In this document: piece by piece, positions 5,089 to 9,072 of the stretch
How positions within the stretch are numbered: position 1 is the stretch's first letter
Layout: each line of letters begins with the position of its first letter
Source: Candidatus Heimdallarchaeota archaeon
GTDB taxonomy: Archaea > Asgardarchaeota > Heimdallarchaeia > Hodarchaeales > LC-3
Direction of reading: 5' to 3'
Assembly: GCA_027364495.1 (NCBI GenBank)
Contig: DAHXPE010000376.1
Span: forward strand, 1-9,072
DNA: 9,072 bases
The notes under the pieces: generated by a model
Database searches by the model: none
Told to the model about the DNA's origin: nothing
Seen by the model: only the letters and a program-made list of their open reading frames with translations
Position numbers and translations under genes: made by a program

Positions 5089-7200
5089 TTAAAATCCTCC
5101 AGCTGGTGGTGATGAATTGTTAGATTTAACATCCATATTATCATCAGAATTAGATTCAGGTAAATCAACATCGGAATCATCATCTTCATCAATGACATTA
5201 ACAGGCTCATCTGATTCTTCAAATGACTCAGTTAATGAAAAGCCCGTGTAATCCTGTAACCTGTTTTCAAATCGTTTTAATGAAAGGATTTTCTCCTGTT
5301 TTTTCTCTTTTTTATTCCAAAGTAATCGGATGAACAAATGTTTATTATTATCTTCGTCCAATAAGTAATAATTTCTAAATTGTCTTTTACTATTCCTTCC
5401 TTCTACATTAACCAACAATAAAGATTTCATTTTTGAAAAATCGTAAATTTCGTCTTTTCCAAACTTATTAAAGGATTTTTTTCTTTTCAAAAGAGATTTT
5501 TCATGTTTATCAATTTCAACTATTCCTTTAAGAAGTATAGGATTCATCATGTGATAAATAATAAAGCCAATTACAGCTAAAACGATTAAAATTACATCGA
5601 TGGAAGAATTTTTTAGATTTAAAGGCAAGTTTTGGTACTGCTTTCCTAGAATCAATCCAACTACCAAAAGGACAATGGATAATAATCCAACAATACGTCG
5701 TTTCCAACTTTTTCGGGTTCCTTTAGGTTCGATTAATAATTTTTTACCAGGAAGATCAGTTATACTAGCTTTTACGAATTTGTTAGCCGTTTTCTCATAT
5801 TTTAATTCTCCTAAATCGGCTAAATATCTCACTGGTGTTTCCGTAATAATTCTATTCACTTCTTTCATTTTGAAGTCCCAAGTAATATGCAAAACTAATC
5901 TGTCTGTTCTCATTAACGTAGCTTTTTCTGGTGGTATAAGATCCCAACCATTATCATCAAGATGAGCTCTTCGTACTGCTAATATTTCAATTCCATTCCC
6001 ATTACCAGCTAAATCATTATTCATAAGTAAAGCTGATTTACCAACATATCTTTTGGGAACATTAACCTCGCTACAAAGAGGAAATTTAATATCTAAGGAT
6101 AATGATTTTACTAATCCTTCTCTTGTTGTTTCAACATCATCTATTATATGCAAGTTTTCGTCTTTTACTAACGATTGGTCTTTCAAATAATCTGGTGTAA
6201 ATTGAGATAAAATGTAGATTGGGACGACTGGTTGGATTGCTCGAATGTTTGTCAAAATATTTTGATTTCGCATCACATTATCTGTTAAAATATATATTCT
6301 TTTGGCATTTTTGAAGCCTAGAATGGTGTAAAGGTTAGATTTTTCAAATTCATCCTCTTTTTTTACTACATAAGTATCCAATAGGCCTGCTATTCTTTCC
6401 ACCCAAAGGTATTGAGCATCTGATATTAATGTTGCCTCATCTTCATAGGCAAAAGTAAACACCAATTGAGATAGAAATTTTTCAGCATAAACAGATGAAC
6501 CAAAAACATAGGTTACATCAGATCGACCTTTGATTTTGTCTCTATACTTATCTATTTCTGATTTAAATAAAAGTTGTAAAATAACACCAACAACTCCAGC
6601 TGTTCCAGCCAATAAACGAATGGTTGTATCTGATGTCCATAAATGAAACACCCACGTTGAAAGTCCAGTAAATTCAGGCGTTCCATTTGCTGTATATTTC
6701 GAAGAAAACGGCCAAGCCGAAGTCTGTTCAGCTAAAGGCTTTCCACAGTTTGCCGTAGAATAAGTAACTGTACCATTTTGTTCATAAACTTTACAAATAG
6801 TAGGTCCCCAAATTGTATCACTAGGATTATGAACGATGCTCTCAGGTGCTAAACTTATTATTCCTGGAATAATAAAAGCCGTGGTAACGAATAGAACCAC
6901 AATTCCAACTATTAAAATTAGAATTATAACTGTTAAATCCAGTAATCTAAATAAATTATTTAATTCTCTTCTCATTTTCCTCAAAACAAATTTAGTTTCA
7001 GCTGTTAAAGCATCTATAACATAAATAATCGGTCTAAGTTTATCAAAAAAACTCAATGAGAGAGAAGATCCCTTGGGATATTTTATTGTTCCATCTTCTT
7101 CAACTATCAATGAATGAGGATCTTTAGGATCCAGTTTCGAAGATTTTGTATCTTTTGTATCATTCACAGGTTTAGTAGTTGCCATTGTATAATCATTCAC
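5089..7200 (-). CDS. Channel-like membrane protein with RCK module, two transmembrane pairs and acidic tail
   Basis: The protein has 703 residues from a GTG start at 7200, or 698 from an in-frame ATG at 7185; a stop lies just upstream of the GTG. A cytoplasmic polar N-terminus (1-85) precedes TM1 (about 88-115). An extracytoplasmic loop (116-190) follows, with two cysteines (C136, C152) that could form a disulfide, then TM2 (about 193-212). A RCK_N domain covers about 228-370 (TYVFGSSVYAEKF ... LYTILGFKNAKRIYILTDN) and RCK_C about 378-442. Then come TM3 (502-520) and TM4 (533-551), a basic soluble domain (555-655), and a Glu/Asp/Ser-rich tail ending in PPAGGF. The order TM1-loop-TM2-RCK resembles two-TM RCK channels, and residues 213-246 loosely recall plant CASTOR/POLLUX. 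However, the loop before TM2 (GLSTWVFHLWTSDTT) has no TxGYG, so K+ selectivity is not supported. It is followed by the paralogous soluble RCK gene in one operon. Transport activity is inferred; the C-terminal half I do not recognise. Confidence 0.85.
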   Translation of the reverse strand: MNDYTMATTKPVNDTKDTKSSKLDPKDPHSLIVEEDGTIKYPKGSSLSLSFFDKLRPIIYVIDALTAETKFVLRKMRRELNNLFRLLDLTVIILILIVGIVVLFVTTAFIIPGIISLAPESIVHNPSDTIWGPTICKVYEQNGTVTYSTANCGKPLAEQTSAWPFSSKYTANGTPEFTGLSTWVFHLWTSDTTIRLLAGTAGVVGVILQLLFKSEIDKYRDKIKGRSDVTYVFGSSVYAEKFLSQLVFTFAYEDEATLISDAQYLWVERIAGLLDTYVVKKEDEFEKSNLYTILGFKNAKRIYILTDNVMRNQNILTNIRAIQPVVPIYILSQFTPDYLKDQSLVKDENLHIIDDVETTREGLVKSLSLDIKFPLCSEVNVPKRYVGKSALLMNNDLAGNGNGIEILAVRRAHLDDNGWDLIPPEKATLMRTDRLVLHITWDFKMKEVNRIITETPVRYLADLGELKYEKTANKFVKASITDLPGKKLLIEPKGTRKSWKRRIVGLLSIVLLVVGLILGKQYQNLPLNLKNSSIDVILIVLAVIGFIIYHMMNPILLKGIVEIDKHEKSLLKRKKSFNKFGKDEIYDFSKMKSLLLVNVEGRNSKRQFRNYYLLDEDNNKHLFIRLLWNKKEKKQEKILSLKRFENRLQDYTGFSLTESFEESDEPVNVIDEDDDSDVDLPESNSDDNMDVKSNNSSPPAGGF
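5096..5100 (-). promoter_or_regulatory. Shine-Dalgarno site of the soluble RCK gene
   Basis: On the minus strand GGAGG lies 9 nt before the ATG at 5086. It is embedded in the last glycine codons of the upstream membrane-protein gene. It is the clearest ribosome-binding site in the window and supports coupled translation of the two RCK genes as one operon. Confidence 0.8.
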
Positions 7201-7210
7201 TTTTTAAGTA

Positions 7211-7230
7211 ATTTTATTAAGGAATATACT
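7211..7230 (-). promoter_or_regulatory. Candidate TATA boxes of the RCK operon
   Basis: Two AT-rich boxes lie upstream on the minus strand. AGTATATT (7230-7223) is centred about 26 nt from the GTG at 7200. TTAATAAAAT (7220-7211) is centred about 30 nt from the ATG at 7185. Each would give a leaderless or nearly leaderless transcript for its own start codon, so they do not settle which start is used. Confidence 0.4.
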
Positions 7231-7237
7231 AATATCA

Positions 7238-7262
7238 TGCTTGTTAGGTGGTTAGTGCTTGT
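7238..7262. repeat. Nested direct repeats upstream of the RCK operon
   Basis: TGCTTGT occurs at 7238-7244 and again at 7256-7262, starts 18 bp apart. GTTAG occurs twice between them (7243-7247 and 7251-7255). The block is more G-rich than its surroundings. It lies 38-62 nt upstream of the GTG of the RCK operon, just beyond the promoter, where an activator could bind. The repeats are short, so chance is possible. Confidence 0.3.
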
Positions 7263-7368
7263 CTTTAAAATATTCCTCCATTTTTTTAAATCATTAGTAA
7301 AAAAATTGAAATCGATTAAATTTATGACCGACCAGAAAACTCCTTTAAAGAGAAAATTTTTTATTTGA

Positions 7369-7378
7369 TTTATAATAA
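7369..7378 (+). promoter_or_regulatory. Probable TATA box of the Hef-like helicase gene
   Basis: TTTATAATAA is centred about 26 nt upstream of the ATG at 7400, the spacing expected for a leaderless archaeal mRNA. An in-frame GTG at 7391 would be only about 17 nt from it, which favours the ATG as the start. Confidence 0.55.
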
Positions 7379-7399
7379 ACATTATCTTTTGTGAATAGC

Positions 7400-9072
7400 A
7401 TGTCGATTAAAAAAGGTCTTGAATCACGTATTTATCAAGAAATGCTATTTATGGAAGCAAAAGATCAAAATTCACTTATTGTTTTACCAACTGGACTGGG
7501 AAAAACAATTATTATTTTATATTTAGTGAATTATTACCACCAAAAATTTCCTAATAAAAAGATACTTGTTGCTACACCAACAAAACCTCTTGTACATCAA
7601 ATTGCTCAAACTTTTTTGGAATTTCTTGATGTACCAGAAGAAATAATACAAGAAATGGCTGGTTCAACTTCTCCCGACAAAAGGGCAGCCATGTATCAAA
7701 CTGGTAAAATATTTATTGGTACACCTCAAACATTCAGTAATGATTTTGATACAGACAAAATTATTCCAAAAGAAATTTCGTTGTTATGCTTTGATGAAGC
7801 ACATAGAAGTACAGGTAATTATGCATACGTTAAAATAGTTCAAAATTTTACAGATTTTAATCTTAACCCAAGAATAATCGCATTTACAGCTACACCTGGT
7901 AATAAACCTGAACAAATAGAGCAAGTCATACAAAATCTTCATATAGAATCAATTAGTAGCCGTTTTGCCGACGATCCTGATGTTCGACCATTTGTTTCAT
8001 TTCATAGACCTAAAATTATATGGGTACAGCTACCGGATTCCTACAAAACAATAATAAAATTTTTTGAACAATATCAAAACGAAATTGTAGAAAAAATTAA
8101 AGAAAAGGGATTAGATCCAGGTAAATATATTTCAAAAACCACAGCATTGGATCTTCAAAAACAAGTCACCGCCTTAATGCAGGATGATCCTGAAATAGGA
8201 GAATTACTTTATTACGTTCCTAATTTAATTAGAATTTTGCATATTAAAGAAATTACTGAAACTCAGGGACTTCCTCAAACTAAAATTACTTTAAGTAAAT
8301 GGTTTTTAGATCCTAAACAAAAAACACTAAAGATGTTTATTGAACATCCCTTTATACAAAATGCCTATGAAATCATATCAAAAAACACCGAAAAACATCC
8401 AAAATTACTGAAACTTGTAGAAATTCTTAAAGAACGAACTCAAGATGCTGAATCAAAAATAATTGTGTTTACAAATTATAGAGATTCAGTTGACTTTCTT
8501 TTACAAGAATTAGAGGAACAAGGAATAGTAACAAAAAAATTCATTGGGCAATCAAGTCAAAAAAAATCTTCTGGAATGTCTCAAAAGGAGCAAATCAAGG
8601 TTCTTGATGAATTTAAAAACAGTAACTTAAATGTACTTATAAGTACTTCAGTCGGAGAGGAAGGAATTGATGTAGGCGCGTGTGACCTGGTAATTTTCTA
8701 TGACAGCGTTTCATCTGTGGTACGAAACGTTCAAAGGATAGGAAGAGGACGTAAGAGACAGTCAGAAGTTATTCGTTTAATTACACGGGACACCAAAGAC
8801 GCAATAATGTATTATGCTACTCTAAAACAAGAGAAAAAGATTCAGGAGTTTATAAGAAAGGAATTACCGAGAAAGATAAATATTCAAGTTAAAAATGTAC
8901 CCAGTGCACCTGTTAAAGAATCATATGCTAATACAATACCGATTCAACCTGAACAATCAAATTCTGGTGGTCAATCATCATTGTTTCAATATATGTCTTC
9001 TACTGTACCATTAACTGAAATTAAGAAAGAGGAACAAACTAATTCAGAAATACTGATTGAAAAGCAAAGGCA
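7400..9072 (+). CDS. hef: Hef/FANCM-like SF2 DNA helicase (3' end outside window)
   Basis: At least 557 residues are visible and the frame stays open to the window end. Helicase motifs appear in order: a Q-motif-like R10/Y12/Q13, Walker A PTGLGKT (30-36), motif Ia TPTKPLVHQ, motif II DEAH (132-135) followed by RSTGNYAYV, motif III TAT (163-165), motif IV IVFTNY (355-360), motif V STSVGEEGIDVG (415-426) and motif VI QRIGRGRKR (445-453). A roughly 190-residue segment between motifs III and IV includes the helical insertion typical of Hef. TPTKPLV and GNYAYV are hallmarks of the Hef/FANCM/Mph1 group, which unwinds and remodels forked and branched DNA at stalled replication. After about residue 500 the chain turns polar and looks disordered, with a possible PCNA-binding QSSLFQYM at 525-532. 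Archaeal Hef normally continues into an XPF-type nuclease and HhH domain, which would lie beyond the window and cannot be confirmed. Motif VI lacks one residue relative to QRxGRTGR. The start is ATG 7400, based on TATA spacing. Confidence 0.9.
   Translation, partial: MSIKKGLESRIYQEMLFMEAKDQNSLIVLPTGLGKTIIILYLVNYYHQKFPNKKILVATPTKPLVHQIAQTFLEFLDVPEEIIQEMAGSTSPDKRAAMYQTGKIFIGTPQTFSNDFDTDKIIPKEISLLCFDEAHRSTGNYAYVKIVQNFTDFNLNPRIIAFTATPGNKPEQIEQVIQNLHIESISSRFADDPDVRPFVSFHRPKIIWVQLPDSYKTIIKFFEQYQNEIVEKIKEKGLDPGKYISKTTALDLQKQVTALMQDDPEIGELLYYVPNLIRILHIKEITETQGLPQTKITLSKWFLDPKQKTLKMFIEHPFIQNAYEIISKNTEKHPKLLKLVEILKERTQDAESKIIVFTNYRDSVDFLLQELEEQGIVTKKFIGQSSQKKSSGMSQKEQIKVLDEFKNSNLNVLISTSVGEEGIDVGACDLVIFYDSVSSVVRNVQRIGRGRKRQSEVIRLITRDTKDAIMYYATLKQEKKIQEFIRKELPRKINIQVKNVPSAPVKESYANTIPIQPEQSNSGGQSSLFQYMSSTVPLTEIKKEEQTNSEILIEKQR

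Larger units (their letters stand above)
7201..7399. other. Divergent promoter region between the RCK operon and the Hef-like helicase
   Basis: This 199-bp AT-rich stretch separates two divergently transcribed genes. Short frames exist on both strands, but none has recognisable content or a plausible start signal, so I see no gene. It holds the candidate TATA boxes for both directions and a small nested direct repeat at 7238-7262. Confidence 0.6.

Noticed and set aside
5600..5965. 121-codon plus-strand open frame
   Set aside because: It lies antisense to the RCK_C and TM3/TM4 part of the membrane protein and has no domain signature.
6836..7024. 62-codon plus-strand open frame
   Set aside because: It is the antisense of TM1 and the N-terminal region of the membrane protein.
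5089..7200. Annotating the membrane protein as a potassium channel
   Set aside because: No TxGYG-type selectivity filter precedes TM2, so only a channel-like architecture is supported.
7114..7382. Two small opposite open frames in the divergent promoter region
   Set aside because: Both overlap promoter sequence or the membrane-protein start, are low-complexity, and lack initiation signals.

Overview
The window looks archaeal, AT-rich and gene-dense. The archaeal signs are a Hef/FANCM-type helicase, TATA-like boxes about 25 nt upstream of several start codons with no ribosome-binding site (leaderless transcription), one internal operon gene with a clear GGAGG site, oligo-T termination, and a LAGLIDADG endonuclease-like gene. 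A bacterial-type gyrB is present, which fits Euryarchaeota, Asgard or another gyrase-bearing archaeal lineage. I cannot assign the group from this sequence alone.

Layout. Positions 3-485 (+) hold the 3' part of a LAGLIDADG homing-endonuclease-like gene cut by the window edge. It converges on gyrB (512-2488, -), which begins with TTG. A 339-bp divergent intergenic region rich in inverted repeats follows. Then come a small coiled-coil protein (2828-3157, +) and a calcineurin-like metallophosphoesterase (3181-3909, +), followed by an oligo-T terminator. A short ribbon-helix-helix protein (4141-4368, +) converges, with only 4 bp between stop codons, on a two-gene minus-strand operon. In transcription order the operon encodes a large membrane protein with an RCK module (7200-5089) and a soluble RCK-only protein (5086-4373). 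A 199-bp divergent promoter region separates that operon from a Hef/FANCM-like SF2 helicase (7400 to the window end, +), which is incomplete.

How they may work together. GyrB and the Hef-like helicase both act on DNA topology, replication and repair, but nothing shows they are co-regulated. The strongest candidate for an undescribed system is the RCK operon. Its membrane subunit has two N-terminal membrane segments around an extracytoplasmic loop, then RCK_N and RCK_C. It then has a second pair of membrane segments, a basic soluble domain and an acidic tail. Its partner is a homologous RCK_N/RCK_C protein with no membrane segment. Together they could build a ligand-sensing ring, as tandem RCK domains do in known channels, but the canonical K+ filter (TxGYG) is absent and both Rossmann glycine motifs are degenerate. 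Other points worth attention are the altered toprim/quinolone-pocket motifs in GyrB, and a helicase motif VI one residue shorter than the usual Hef/FANCM form.
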